From Chromohalobacter sp. 11-W (GTDB lineage: Bacteria > Pseudomonadota > Gammaproteobacteria > Pseudomonadales > Halomonadaceae): a stretch of DNA of 64,000 nt. The translations under genes and the position numbers were made by a program. Where the stretch lies: the NCBI RefSeq assembly GCF_029889905.1, contig NZ_JARANZ010000007.1:62001-126000 (forward strand), in the 5' to 3' direction. Within the stretch, counting starts at the first letter, position 1. Each line of letters opens with the position of its first letter. This document shows positions 18,238 to 27,871 of this stretch, in pieces. The notes beneath the pieces were generated by a model. The model was not told the DNA's origin, searched no databases, and saw only the letters and a program-made list of their open reading frames with translations.

Positions 18238-18279
18238 TCCCAAGCCGACGCCATTCGTCAACGGACAAGAGAGAAGAAC

Positions 18280-19536
18280 ATGTTGAACTGGGACGATTTT
18301 CACGAAGACACGGTTGATGACGAGAGTGCCGCCGCCGAGCCTCAAAAGCCCGCGCCGGCCGCTAAGCCGACAGCGCAACCTGCGGCCCCGGAACCCGAGC
18401 AGGTGCGCGAAAGCGCGTCACGCTACCAGGTGGCCGATGAAGACCGGCTAGCGCGCGCCCGCAAGTCTCTAGACGAGCTCGATGTCGCCGCCGGCCTGGA
18501 AGAGCTGGAAATGGGTGCGGCGCGTATCGAGGTCGACGACAAGAAGATGATCAACGCCCGCGCCGACCTCAACCAGTTGGTGCCCTTCAAGTATGAGTGG
18601 GCGTGGCAGAAGTACCTGGACGGCAGTGCCAATCATTGGATGCCCCAGGAAGTGAACATGAACGCCGACATTGCGCTGTGGAAAAGCAATGACGGCCTGA
18701 CCGAGGACGAGCGTCGCATCGTCGAGCGCAGCCTGGGCTATTTCTCGACCGCCGACTCGCTGGTCGCCAACAATCTGGTGCTGGCGCTGTATCGCCTGAT
18801 CACCAATCCCGAATGCCGCCAGTACCTGCTGCGCCAGGCTTTCGAAGAAGCGATTCACACCCACGCTTACCAGTACTGCGTGGAATCGCTGGGCATGGAC
18901 GAAGGCGAGGTCTTCAACATGTATCGCGAGGTGCCCTCGGTCGCCGCCAAGTCGGCGTGGAGCCTCAAGCACACCCAGTCGCTGGCGCGCCCGGACTTCC
19001 ACACCGGCACGCCGGAAACCGATCAGGAGCTGTTGCGCAATCTGATCGCCTTCTACTGCGTGACGGAAGGCATCTTCTTCTATTGCGGCTTCAGCCAGAT
19101 CCTCTCCATGGGCCGGCGCAACAAGATGACCGGCGTCGCCGAGCAGTTCCAGTACATCCTCCGCGATGAGTCGATGCACCTGAACTTCGGCGTCGACATG
19201 ATCAACCAGATCAAGATCGAGAATCCGCACCTGTGGACGGCAGAATTCCAGGACGAAGTCACTCAGATGATCATCGAGGGCACCGAGCTGGAAATCGCCT
19301 ATGCGCGCGATTCCATGCCGCGCGGCGTGCTGGGCATGAACGCCGCGATCATGGAGGAGTACCTGCACTTCATCTGTAACCGCCGCCTGGCGCAGATCGG
19401 TCTGAAGGAGCAGTATCCCGGCGCCGACAATCCCTTCCCGTGGATGAGCGAGATCATCGACCTGCGCAAGGAGAAGAACTTCTTCGAGACGCGCGTCACG
19501 GAATACCAGGTCGGCGGCGCGCTGAGCTGGGATTGA
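18280..19536 (+). CDS. nrdB: Ribonucleoside-diphosphate reductase class Ia, beta subunit
   Basis: 418 residues, R2 ferritin-like fold. Metal-ligand and radical region: [18 protein letters not shown] supplies Glu, His and the probable radical Tyr; [17 protein letters not shown] supplies the second Glu/His pair. The C-terminus ([13 protein letters not shown]) is the peptide that docks on NrdA. The start at 18280 (GAGAAG upstream) removes 43 in-frame codons that run back through the REP-like hairpin and into nrdA. An acidic, alanine/proline-rich N-terminal extension of about 60 residues is not part of the core fold. Confidence 0.95.
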   Translation: MLNWDDFHEDTVDDESAAAEPQKPAPAAKPTAQPAAPEPEQVRESASRYQVADEDRLARARKSLDELDVAAGLEELEMGAARIEVDDKKMINARADLNQLVPFKYEWAWQKYLDGSANHWMPQEVNMNADIALWKSNDGLTEDERRIVERSLGYFSTADSLVANNLVLALYRLITNPECRQYLLRQAFEEAIHTHAYQYCVESLGMDEGEVFNMYREVPSVAAKSAWSLKHTQSLARPDFHTGTPETDQELLRNLIAFYCVTEGIFFYCGFSQILSMGRRNKMTGVAEQFQYILRDESMHLNFGVDMINQIKIENPHLWTAEFQDEVTQMIIEGTELEIAYARDSMPRGVLGMNAAIMEEYLHFICNRRLAQIGLKEQYPGADNPFPWMSEIIDLRKEKNFFETRVTEYQVGGALSWD

Positions 19537-19560
19537 CACGTCACATGCAAGGTTTCGAGT

Positions 19561-19584
19561 GGGCCGTGTCATGCGACATGGCCC
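19561..19584 (+). terminator. nrdAB terminator hairpin
   Basis: A 10-bp stem (19561-19570 with 19575-19584, one G-T pair) and 4-nt loop start 25 nt after the nrdB stop, followed by GCTTTGCG. The T-tract is short, but position and stem support an intrinsic terminator. Confidence 0.6.
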
Positions 19585-19661
19585 GCTTTGCGTCATGCAC
19601 TCGGTATCGGTAGGCTTGCCGCCGTTCCCACTCCCTACCCGACATCGCGAAAGGTACGAAC

Positions 19662-20642
19662 ATGCAACTCGGTATCATCGGACTCGGCCGCATGGGCGGC
19701 AATATCGCCCGACGCTTGATGCGCGGCGGCCACGACGTCGTCGCCCATGACCGCGATCAATCCATCGCCTCGGCGTTGATCGAGGACGGTGCCACCCCGG
19801 CGGACTCCCTGGCGACGCTGGTGGATCAACTGGAGACACCGCGCGTGGTATGGGTCATGCTGCCTGCCGGCGACCCCACCGAGGAGACGGTCAATGCCTT
19901 GGCCGAGCGGATGGACGCCGGCGACATCATCATCGACGGCGGTAACACCTTCTACAAGGACGACATCCGCCGCGCCAAGGCGCTGGCGCTCACGGGCATC
20001 CATTACGTGGACGTGGGCACCTCGGGCGGCGTCTGGGGATTGGAGCGTGGCTATTGCATGATGGTCGGTGCCGAACACGAGATCTTCGCTCATCTCGATC
20101 CACTGTTCGATACCCTGGCGCCCGGTCACGGCAACTTGGAGCGCACGCATGGCCGCAACGCGCCCCATGACAGCGCCGAGCGTGGCTATATCCATGCCGG
20201 TCCGGTCGGTGCCGGCCACTACGTGAAGATGGTCCACAACGGAATCGAGTACGGCCTCATGCAAGCCTACGCCGAAGGTTTCGAGCTGATGCAGAGCAAG
20301 TCATCGCCGGAACTGCCGGAAGACGAACGTTTCGACCTTAACCTCGCCGACGTGGCCGAAGTCTGGCGCCGCGGCAGCGTGGTCTCATCCTGGCTGCTCG
20401 ACCTCACCGCCCAGGCGCTGACCGGCGACCCCAAGCTCGATCATTACTCCGGCGCCGTCGCCGACAGCGGCGAAGGCCGCTGGACCATCGACGCCGCCGT
20501 CGAGCAAGGCGTCTCCGCCCCGGTGCTTGCCAACGCGCTGTTCGCGCGTTTCAACTCGCGCAAGGACAGCACCTACGCCAACCGGCTGCTCTCGGCGATG
20601 CGCTTCGGCTTTGGCGGCCACGTCGAACCGCCCTCGCAGTAG
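19662..20642 (+). CDS. gnd: 6-phosphogluconate dehydrogenase, decarboxylating (short, NAD-type)
   Basis: 326 residues, the short form (about 300-330 aa; GntZ/YqeC-like) rather than the 470-aa NADP enzyme. N-terminal Rossmann motif [16 protein letters not shown]; the [25 protein letters not shown] segment and catalytic Lys region [20 protein letters not shown] are present. It converts 6-phosphogluconate to ribulose-5-phosphate and CO2, with NADH likely the product. It stands alone between nrdB and a minus-strand catabolic cluster. AAAGGT precedes the ATG. Confidence 0.92.
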   Translation: MQLGIIGLGRMGGNIARRLMRGGHDVVAHDRDQSIASALIEDGATPADSLATLVDQLETPRVVWVMLPAGDPTEETVNALAERMDAGDIIIDGGNTFYKDDIRRAKALALTGIHYVDVGTSGGVWGLERGYCMMVGAEHEIFAHLDPLFDTLAPGHGNLERTHGRNAPHDSAERGYIHAGPVGAGHYVKMVHNGIEYGLMQAYAEGFELMQSKSSPELPEDERFDLNLADVAEVWRRGSVVSSWLLDLTAQALTGDPKLDHYSGAVADSGEGRWTIDAAVEQGVSAPVLANALFARFNSRKDSTYANRLLSAMRFGFGGHVEPPSQ

Positions 20643-20678
20643 CCTCGGCACGCGCTGGCCGCGGTATCGCGAGGGACA

Positions 20679-20750
20679 TCAATCACCTACCCCCAGCGAC
20701 CGCTGCCAGCGCTTTTCAAGCGTATCGGGACCGCTGGGGCCGAATACCGT
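20679..20750 (-). pseudogene. Orphan remnant of a D-Ala-D-Ala dipeptidase 3' end
   Basis: Read on the minus strand, 20742-20679 encodes FGPSGPDTLEKRWQRSLG plus four more codons and a stop. It parallels the C-terminus of the dipeptidase gene at 30.5 kb (FGPSGPDSLEARWRRSLG once that gene's 11-bp duplication is removed). About 41 of 52 aligned bases match, and many differences fall in third codon positions, so it looks like diverged coding sequence rather than a chance hairpin. Nothing upstream of it resembles the rest of the gene. Confidence 0.65.
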
Positions 20751-20843
20751 CCCTGCCCCCGATACTGAGGAAAGCCCTCGACAGCCTGCGGGCATACCAG
20801 AAACAACGCTCATGCCAGTAAAAACCCGTGCGTGATGCCGACG

Positions 20844-21779
20844 TCATGATTCCAGCTTCTCCCACACTTCGATGGCCGCCGCGAGATCCTCGAGCGACGC
20901 ACCGACCGACTTGAACAACGTCACCGCTTGAGGGCTACTGCGCCCCGGCGAGGCACCACTGATCAATTCACGCAACTCGCCACGAATAGCGTCGAATTGG
21001 AAATCGCCTTCTTCAATGGCTTGGTGAATATCACCGGCTTCACCTTTGGCGCCCTCATACGTATCGACGAACACCTCCGCGCGGCTCAGGCATGCGCCGT
21101 CGCTTTCACGCATGGTCGGGCGAAACGCCCCCACCAGGTCAAGGTGCGTCCCCGGGCGTAGCCACTCGCCGCGAATCAGCGGTTCGTTGCTCAGCGTCGC
21201 GCAACTGACGATGTCGGCCGAGGCAACCGCCTCGCTGAGCGAGGAGACCGCCTCACAGTCGAAGCGCTCCGCGTAGGCCTCGGCGAGATGTTGCGCCTTC
21301 TCCGGGTGGCGCCCCCAGATCTTGACGCGTGAGATAGGACGCACGGCGGCATGCGCTTCGATCAGCATGGGCGCCAGCTTGCCGGTGCCGACCATCACCA
21401 GCGTCTCGGCATCCTCGCGAGACAGATAACGACTGGCGACCGCCGAGGCGGCGGCGGTACGGCGGCGGGTCAACTCGCTGCCTTCGATACAGGCCAAGGG
21501 ATGGCCGGTCTCCCCATCGCACAGCAGGTAGACACCCGAGATCGCCGGCAAGCCTCGCTCGGCATTGTGAGGAAAGACATTCACCATTTTCGTGCCGATA
21601 TAGCCCGCCTGTTGCCACGCCGGCATCAACAGCAAGGTCGCCTCCCCCGCGTCGCGCGGGATAGCGTGATGGTGGCGCAACGGCGTTTCGATACTGCCGT
21701 CGAAACACGCTTCCAGGCGCTCGATCAACGCCGGCCATGCCAAGGCGTCGCTGACCTCCTGCGCGGAGACTGTACGCAT
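20844..21779 (-). CDS. Ornithine cyclodeaminase/mu-crystallin family protein, probable ketimine reductase
   Basis: 311 residues. Conserved features are GYIGTKMVNVFP with Lys64, GSELTRRRTAAASAVASRYL (101-119), and the Rossmann motif VMVGTGKLAPML (129-139). The family includes ornithine cyclodeaminase, alanine dehydrogenase and delta1-pyrroline/piperideine-2-carboxylate reductases. The ATG at 21779 has AGGAG 6-7 nt upstream; the ORF extends 8 codons further but without need. Its position beside pipecolate-oxidase-like and amaB genes favours reduction of delta1-piperideine-2-carboxylate to L-pipecolate. That role is inferred from context. Confidence 0.82.
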   Translation of the reverse strand: MRTVSAQEVSDALAWPALIERLEACFDGSIETPLRHHHAIPRDAGEATLLLMPAWQQAGYIGTKMVNVFPHNAERGLPAISGVYLLCDGETGHPLACIEGSELTRRRTAAASAVASRYLSREDAETLVMVGTGKLAPMLIEAHAAVRPISRVKIWGRHPEKAQHLAEAYAERFDCEAVSSLSEAVASADIVSCATLSNEPLIRGEWLRPGTHLDLVGAFRPTMRESDGACLSRAEVFVDTYEGAKGEAGDIHQAIEEGDFQFDAIRGELRELISGASPGRSSPQAVTLFKSVGASLEDLAAAIEVWEKLES

Positions 21780-22018
21780 CTTACTCTCCTGCGGTTGCTG
21801 CAATCGCCATATCGCACAGAAGACACTGCACGATTGCAGCGGCGAAAGAATGAAGGGCCAAACGGCCAGCGCTATTTACCAAGCGGGGAGTCAATAACTC
21901 AGGCCCGACAGCTACCATATAAAACGTCAACAGTCCCTATGCCCAATGAGACCAATCCCCTCACACTCCCATTAAAGGGAGGGATAGCTGACGTAAAAAC
22001 TGCTGTGATAGATGCTTT

Positions 22019-23299
22019 TCATATCAATACGCGTAAACACTGCCCTGCATGGTATAGCGTGAAGCCTCCTTCGTAACCGGTGCTCCACAATGGCTTGGCG
22101 CGTATCGGTTGATGGGAACAGATCGGTAATGGCAGTAAGCTATCATCACCAGTGTTCAAGTAATGAGCAAAGCCCTTTCCTACCACCGTGCCAGTCGTGA
22201 TACCACGGCCGTTATAACCCGCCACGCCCAAAATGCCCGGCGCCGGCTCGAAGAGGCGCAGAGTGTGATCCGGAGTGAAACCGACCTGGCCCGTCCAGGT
22301 GCACTCCCAGTCCACCCGTCCCAGTTGCGGAAAGTAATGGCGCTGCACCCGATCGGCCCAGCAGCGCAAGAAAGACGCCGGCTTGCTGTCACCGCAGCCC
22401 AGACTGCCAAGAATCAAGCGTCCCTCGGCATCGCGTCTCAGGCTGCTGAGCACCGTGCGGGTATCCCAGGCTCCCTGGCGTTCAGGCAGGATGTCACCGG
22501 CGAGCTCGTCGGAGAGCGGCGGGGAAGCAACCTGGTAAAAATGTCCACGGAAGAAGTGCTCGCGCACTTGGTTCCAATGATCTTCAGTGTAGGCATTGGT
22601 TGCGATCACCAGACGCGGTGCCCGAACGCTGCCTTGCGGGGTGTCGACGCGCCAGTTGTCGCCTTCGCGCTCAATGCCCTCGGCGGAGCTGTGAGTGTGC
22701 AGGTTGGCGCCTGCATCATGAGCCGCTCGAGCGAGCCCCCGAGTATAGGCGGCCGGATTCAGCGTGCCGGCCCGCCGGTCGAGCAGGGCACGGCGGATTC
22801 GGGGGGTGCCGGTGCGCCGTTGACACGCCTCTCCCTCGAGTAGCTCGACCGGAGCACCGCAACGCGAGAACTGTTCGTAGCGGCGAGCCAGGTCCTCGGC
22901 TCCCTTACTATTGTGTGCGAGATGCAAGGTGCCGGTCCGAGTATCCTGGCAGTCGATACCGTGCCGGTCGATGAGTGTGAAGACGTCAGCGGGAGCACGA
23001 CCGAGAACTTCGTTGGCACGTTCGCCGTTTTCCGGGCCCAAGGCCTCAAGAATATCGTCCGGTGGTATCCACATCCCTGCATTGACCAAGCCGACACTGC
23101 GCCCGGAACCACCGCTAGGAATATCTCCCGCCTCCAGAAGCGTCACCGAAACGCCGGTTTCGGCAAGATGCAGAGCGGTACTGAGCCCGGTGATGCCGCC
23201 GCCAATGACAGCGACATCGGCAGCGACATTGCCTTCCAAACGTGGGTAGTCTCGTTGTCGTTCGGGGGAGATGGTGGTCCAGATACAAGCCGATTTCAT
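22019..23299 (-). CDS. FAD-dependent amine oxidoreductase, probable L-pipecolate oxidase (AmaA-like)
   Basis: 426 residues of the DAO family. FAD-binding GGGITG at 33-38 follows a beta-strand; LLEAGDIPSGGSGRSVG continues the dinucleotide fold, and GVAGYNGRGITTGTVVGK near the C-terminus closes the FAD site. PuuB-type gamma-glutamylputrescine oxidases share this build. Size and synteny with amaB, a LysR gene and hglS match AmaA of Pseudomonas putida (about 428 aa), which oxidises L-pipecolate to delta1-piperideine-6-carboxylate. Start overlaps the upstream gene's stop (ATGA). Confidence 0.78.
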   Translation of the reverse strand: MKSACIWTTISPERQRDYPRLEGNVAADVAVIGGGITGLSTALHLAETGVSVTLLEAGDIPSGGSGRSVGLVNAGMWIPPDDILEALGPENGERANEVLGRAPADVFTLIDRHGIDCQDTRTGTLHLAHNSKGAEDLARRYEQFSRCGAPVELLEGEACQRRTGTPRIRRALLDRRAGTLNPAAYTRGLARAAHDAGANLHTHSSAEGIEREGDNWRVDTPQGSVRAPRLVIATNAYTEDHWNQVREHFFRGHFYQVASPPLSDELAGDILPERQGAWDTRTVLSSLRRDAEGRLILGSLGCGDSKPASFLRCWADRVQRHYFPQLGRVDWECTWTGQVGFTPDHTLRLFEPAPGILGVAGYNGRGITTGTVVGKGFAHYLNTGDDSLLPLPICSHQPIRAKPLWSTGYEGGFTLYHAGQCLRVLI

Positions 23300-23604
23300 G
23301 GCGCCTCCCTAATGTCGTCGGCGTGCGACCAATCGTAGAAGCGTTGCGGGTTACGCTTCATGGACTGTCGCTGCGACTGTTGCCACTCCCGGATTTCTGG
23401 AGCGTGTTCGCTCTCGGGATGCTGCGTCAGCCAGCGCTCAAGATCCCGAAAGGCACGCGGCGAGTAGGGTTCAAAATCGCCCTGTGAGCGAATCAGAGCC
23501 AGCTTGTGCTCCTCGTGTCGAATCGAAACGATCAGGGCGTAGCTGGCCACACCCCACAAGGCGATAATAGAAGCGATCATGACAATAATGGCGGACATGC
23601 TCAT
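23296..23604 (-). CDS. Small membrane protein, putative accessory subunit of the NSS transporter
   Basis: 102 residues: one N-terminal transmembrane helix (about 4-27), then a charged cytoplasmic tail rich in Arg/Glu/Gln. The start overlaps the stop of the NSS transporter (ATGA), with AGGAGG inside that gene, and its own stop overlaps the next start, so the three genes are translationally coupled. In Corynebacterium the NSS transporter MetP works with a small membrane partner, MetS; this could be an analogue, although it is longer. No known domain is recognised. Confidence 0.7.
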   Translation of the reverse strand: MSMSAIIVMIASIIALWGVASYALIVSIRHEEHKLALIRSQGDFEPYSPRAFRDLERWLTQHPESEHAPEIREWQQSQRQSMKRNPQRFYDWSHADDIREAP

Positions 23605-25052
23605 GATGACTGACCTCCTTTGGGCTTGGCGACATAAGGCGTGTCATGGCGACGACTCATGATCCACATGCATAGCGGAATCATCAGAGTGAGTATTACC
23701 AGACCGCTGATCGTCTTCCAGGGTGTCTGCCCGAGGTTGCTATAGAGGAAGTAGGCCATGATGCCAAGCATGATGGCAGGGATTTGGTAGCGAATGACGA
23801 GTTCCCAGACACGCGGCACGTAAAGATCGGCGCCCCGATTAAGGCTTACGACCCTCAGTCGGTGAGCATCGAACTTCCAGCCGATGGCGATCATGACGAT
23901 GAACGTTGCTAGCGGTAGGCCCCAGTTGCCGACCACGAAATCCAGATAGCCCAAGATATTGGCGTTCATGGCGCTCGGGATGCCAAGTAGCCAGATAACC
24001 CCGCAGATAGTCAGCACGGACTTGGTACGGCTGGTATTGCGCTCCTCTCGATAAGTGGTGACGCCAACCTCGGTAATGGCAATAGCAGTGGTCAAGTTGG
24101 CGAAGAAAAAGCCCATAAAGAACAACAGGGCCCAGAAGTAACCGCCCGCCATACTCCCAAAGGCGTTAGCCAGTGCCACGAAGGCCAGTTCGGCGCCGGA
24201 GCTGGGCGAAATGCCGAAGGCGAAGACGATGGGAAAGACGGCAAAGATGGCAAGCAGGCCAAAACTAGTATTGCCGATCGCCGTAAAGATGCCGCCACCC
24301 AGCGGGATATCGTCATTACGGCCGAGGTAGCTGCCGTAGGTCAGGGCGATCCCCCAACCGAGGCCAGTGGAGAACAACGCCTGCCCCAGCGCCGCCAGCC
24401 AGGTTTCGCCCCGTGCCAGGTACTCCCAGTTGGGCGAGAAGGCGAACTCCAGGCCAGCCATGGCCCCCGGCAGCGTCACCCCTCGAATGGCGATAGCGAT
24501 CAAGGCAATGGTCAGAATCGGCATCATCCACTTGGCCAGACGTTCGATACCCCCCTTGATACCGAACAGTAGAATGCCGGTGACCATCAGCATAGCGACA
24601 GTATGCATACCGACGTTCAGGGCCGTGTTGCCGCTAAAGTTTCGCCACAGGGCAGCAGTGTCAAAACCGGTCTGGGTGAAGGTGCCGAGCACGGCATGAA
24701 AGGCATAGTAGATCGACCAGCCGACGATCGACGAGTAGTAGGACATCAGCACGATGTTGAAGATCAGGATCACCAGCCCCAGGCCGACGAGTCGATTGTC
24801 GCCATAGACCTTGCGGAAGGTGCCAATCAATCCCTGCCGGGTATAGCGCCCAAGACTCGTCTCGCCCATTAGGCCGGGTACCGCGATCAGATAAAGCAGC
24901 AGGAAATAAGCAATCAGGAAGGCGCCCCCACCGTTCTCGCCCGTCACGTAGGGCATGCGCCAGATATTGCCGGCGCCGACCATGGCGCCGACGACGGCCA
25001 TCAGGTAGCCAAAGCGGCTACCCCATTGTTCTCGAGAAATTGTTGTTGTCAT
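23601..25052 (-). CDS. Sodium-dependent transporter, NSS/SNF family
   Basis: 483 residues, about 12 transmembrane helices. The hallmark helix-1 segment is WGSRFGYLMAVVGAMVGAGNIWRMPY, with the unwound GAGNIWR motif, as in LeuT. Start at 25052 with GGAG 7 nt upstream. Bacterial NSS proteins are Na+-coupled amino acid importers. In this island lysine, pipecolate or a related cyclic imino acid is the likeliest cargo, but other neutral amino acids are possible. It lies downstream of amaB and upstream of the small partner and oxidoreductase. Confidence 0.88.
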   Translation of the reverse strand: MTTTISREQWGSRFGYLMAVVGAMVGAGNIWRMPYVTGENGGGAFLIAYFLLLYLIAVPGLMGETSLGRYTRQGLIGTFRKVYGDNRLVGLGLVILIFNIVLMSYYSSIVGWSIYYAFHAVLGTFTQTGFDTAALWRNFSGNTALNVGMHTVAMLMVTGILLFGIKGGIERLAKWMMPILTIALIAIAIRGVTLPGAMAGLEFAFSPNWEYLARGETWLAALGQALFSTGLGWGIALTYGSYLGRNDDIPLGGGIFTAIGNTSFGLLAIFAVFPIVFAFGISPSSGAELAFVALANAFGSMAGGYFWALLFFMGFFFANLTTAIAITEVGVTTYREERNTSRTKSVLTICGVIWLLGIPSAMNANILGYLDFVVGNWGLPLATFIVMIAIGWKFDAHRLRVVSLNRGADLYVPRVWELVIRYQIPAIMLGIMAYFLYSNLGQTPWKTISGLVILTLMIPLCMWIMSRRHDTPYVAKPKGGQSS

Positions 25053-25177
25053 CTTGGGACTCCATGACACGTTCTGCCTGGATGGTCGAACGTGCCAAAA
25101 ACCTGACCGTGTGCGCCGAGGTTTCGAGCACGCTCATGCAACGAGGCGCCGCCCCGTCATCGGGACGACGCTCGTGA

Positions 25178-26671
25178 TCAGTCGAACTTGATCCCTTGCG
25201 CCAGCGGTAGCTCACGGGAGTAGTTCACAGTGTTGGTCTGGCGACGCATGTAGCTCTTCCAGATGTCGGAGCCAGACTCGCGACCGCCGCCGGTCTCCTT
25301 CTCGCCACCGAAGGCACCACCGATCTCCGCACCGCTCGGCCCGATGTTGACGTTGGCAATACCGCAGTCGCTGCCAAGATCCGAGATGAAGGCTTCGGAT
25401 TCGCGCACGTCGCTAGTGAAGACGCACGACGACAGCCCCTGAGGAACGTCATTGTGCAGGGCCATGGCCTCGTCGAAGTCGCGGTAGCTCATGACGTAGA
25501 GGATCGGGGCGAAGGTCTCGTTCTTGACCAGATCGTCCTGCTGCTCGACCTCGACGATGGCCGGGGTCACGTAATAGGCATCGGGATACCGATCGGCGAG
25601 TTGGCGTTCGCCACCGAAGACGCTAGCGCCCTGCTTACGCGCCTGATCGAGCACGGACTGCATCTGTTCGAAGGCCTGGGCATCGATCAACGGACCGACC
25701 AGGCTGCCCTCCATGGGGTCACCGATGGTCACGCCGGCATAGGCCTTCTTCACGCGCTCGATGACCTCTTCGCGGATCGACTCATGGACGATCAGGCGAC
25801 GCAAGCTGGTACAACGCTGACCGGCCGTGCCCACGGCGGAGAACAGAATGGCGCGAACTGCCATATCTAGATCGGCGCTGGGCGCCAGGATCATGCCGTT
25901 GTTGCCGCCAAGTTCGAGAATGCTGCGACCGAAACGAGCGGCCACCCGCGGTGCGACCTCGCGCCCCATGCGTGTACTGCCGGTGGCGCTGATCAGTGGC
26001 ACGCGGGGATCGTCGGCCAGACGCTCGCCCGCTTCACGATCCCCCAAAATCACTTGGCTGAGACCATCAGGTGCATCGTCGCCAAATTCGGCCATGGCGC
26101 GTTCAAGCAACGCCTGGCAGCCCAGGGCGGTAAGCGGCGTTTTCTCGGAGGGCTTCCACAGCAGGCTGTTGCCGCACACCAAGGCCAAGGCAGCATTCCA
26201 AGCCCAGGGAGCCACCGGGAAGTTGAAGGCGGTGATCAGACCGATCGGCCCCAGCGGATGCCAACTCTCACGCATGTGGTGCCCGGGGCGCTCGGAGGCG
26301 ATGGTCAAGCCATAAAGCTGGCGCGACTGGCCCACGGCCAAGTCGCAGATGTCGATCATCTCCTGCACTTCGCCAAGGCCTTCCTGATAGATCTTGCCGC
26401 ACTCCAGCGTGACCAGGGCGCCGAGATCTTCCTTGTGCCGACGTAGTTGTTCGCCGAAAAGCCGAACGAGCTCGCCGCGACGCGGGGCGGGTACTCGGCG
26501 CCACTGTTCGAAAGCTCTCTGGGCACGTGCCACGCGGGCCTCGACGGCATCGGCACCCTCGAGGCGAATCTGGCCAAGCACGCCACCATCGGTGGGTGAC
26601 GTGATCGCAAAGTCGCCCTGGCGGTAAGCGTTCTCGGAGACGCCGAGGCGCTGCATGAGGGATTCGATCAT
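25178..26671 (-). CDS. amaB: L-aminoadipate-semialdehyde / delta1-piperideine-6-carboxylate dehydrogenase
   Basis: 497 residues, ALDH7 (antiquitin) type. Catalytic Cys287 in GTAGQRCTSLRR and base Glu253 in ILELGGNN; the FNFPVAPWAWNAALALVCGN segment is characteristic of the subfamily. The ATG at 26671 follows AGGAGGAAGA; the longer ORF upstream would cross the promoter. AmaB oxidises 2-aminoadipate-6-semialdehyde, the ring-opened product of pipecolate oxidation, to 2-aminoadipate. It is divergent from a LysR regulator, as in Pseudomonas putida. Confidence 0.9.
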   Translation of the reverse strand: MIESLMQRLGVSENAYRQGDFAITSPTDGGVLGQIRLEGADAVEARVARAQRAFEQWRRVPAPRRGELVRLFGEQLRRHKEDLGALVTLECGKIYQEGLGEVQEMIDICDLAVGQSRQLYGLTIASERPGHHMRESWHPLGPIGLITAFNFPVAPWAWNAALALVCGNSLLWKPSEKTPLTALGCQALLERAMAEFGDDAPDGLSQVILGDREAGERLADDPRVPLISATGSTRMGREVAPRVAARFGRSILELGGNNGMILAPSADLDMAVRAILFSAVGTAGQRCTSLRRLIVHESIREEVIERVKKAYAGVTIGDPMEGSLVGPLIDAQAFEQMQSVLDQARKQGASVFGGERQLADRYPDAYYVTPAIVEVEQQDDLVKNETFAPILYVMSYRDFDEAMALHNDVPQGLSSCVFTSDVRESEAFISDLGSDCGIANVNIGPSGAEIGGAFGGEKETGGGRESGSDIWKSYMRRQTNTVNYSRELPLAQGIKFD

Positions 26672-26860
26672 TCTTCCTCCTACTTTTCGTTTCAGGATGC
26701 AGAAAACGAAACCAGTATTGGTGCGGCACTTGACGCCCTTCAAACGACGTTTTATACGGAGATCATTCCTTTTTTTCGGGTCATGATCCTAGAGATGAAA
26801 AGAAAGCCCACGACGCGCCGCCGCTCATGACAAGGAGCGATACATGAAGAGGAGAGATGC

Positions 26861-27772
26861 ATGAGCCGTCCACACCTGCCCAGCCTGACCGCCATGCAGT
26901 GTTTCGAGGCCTCGGTGCGGCACATGAGTTTCACCCGAGCCGCCGACGAGCTGAACCTGACCCAGAGCGCGGTCAGCAAGCAAGTGGCGCAGCTCGAGTC
27001 GGTGCTCGAGCATCCGCTGTTCCGACGGGTACGCAAGCGGCTCCAGGTCACCCCCGAGGGCTCGCTGTATCTCACCGAGGTGCGCAAGATCCTGGCGCAG
27101 GTGGAGATGTCCACGCGCTACATGCAGTCCTACGGCGGCCAGAGCGAAGTACTCAATGTCACTACCCTGCCGACTTTCGGAGCGCGCTGGCTGATTCCAC
27201 GGCTCAATGGCTTTCGCTTCCGGCATCCACGGGTCTACTTGAACATCGCCAACCGCTCGGAGCCCTTCGATCTGGAGGAGGAGCGTGTCGACGTCGCTTT
27301 CTTCTTCGGCCACGGCGCCTGGCCGCGGGCCGAGTGCATCAAGCTGCTCGACGAGGAGATGGTGCCGGTCTGCTCACCCACGGTGCTACCAGTCGACGGC
27401 ATTCGAGAGCCGCTGGAACTGACAAAATTGGTGCTATTGCAAAGCTCGACGCGGCCCGAGGCCTGGCACGACTGGTTCGAGGCACAGGACTGTTATACCG
27501 AGCACAGCTACCACGGGCCGCGTTTCGATACCTTCTACATGGCCCTGCGTGCGGCCCGGGCCGGCTGCGGCGTGGCCCTGGTACCGCGTTTCCTGGCCGA
27601 GGAGGAACTACAGGCCGGCCTGCTGACGATTCCCTGGACGTTCGGGCTGACCAGCCGGGATGCCTATTACCTGGCCTACCCCGAACACAAGGGAGAGGTC
27701 GCCAAGGTGCGAGGCTTCATCGACTGGATACTCGAGCATCGGGAGGCACCTGGAGACGGTGTTGCAACCTAA
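26861..27772 (+). CDS. LysR-family regulator of the lysine/pipecolate island (GcvA-like)
   Basis: 303 residues: HTH at 7-65 (MQCFEASVRHMSFTRAADELNLTQSAVSKQVAQLE) and a type-2 periplasmic-binding-like effector domain from about 92. AGGAGAG precedes the ATG. It is divergent from amaB across 189 bp and codirectional with the aminotransferase and hglS genes, so it is placed to control both arms. The GcvA-like subtype is judged from the HTH. Confidence 0.88.
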   Translation: MSRPHLPSLTAMQCFEASVRHMSFTRAADELNLTQSAVSKQVAQLESVLEHPLFRRVRKRLQVTPEGSLYLTEVRKILAQVEMSTRYMQSYGGQSEVLNVTTLPTFGARWLIPRLNGFRFRHPRVYLNIANRSEPFDLEEERVDVAFFFGHGAWPRAECIKLLDEEMVPVCSPTVLPVDGIREPLELTKLVLLQSSTRPEAWHDWFEAQDCYTEHSYHGPRFDTFYMALRAARAGCGVALVPRFLAEEELQAGLLTIPWTFGLTSRDAYYLAYPEHKGEVAKVRGFIDWILEHREAPGDGVAT

Positions 27773-27871
27773 TGCATGAATTAATGGAATGGATAACACG
27801 CTTTTTTTCGTTTGAAGCCCGGAACGCGGCTCTGTTCTCATCATGGTCATACGCTCCCACAGGACGAGGAC

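Noticed and set aside
21961..21985. Terminator at the CTCCC/GGGAG inverted repeat between the oxidase and ketimine-reductase genes
   Set aside because: The stem is only 5 bp and no T-tract follows on either strand.
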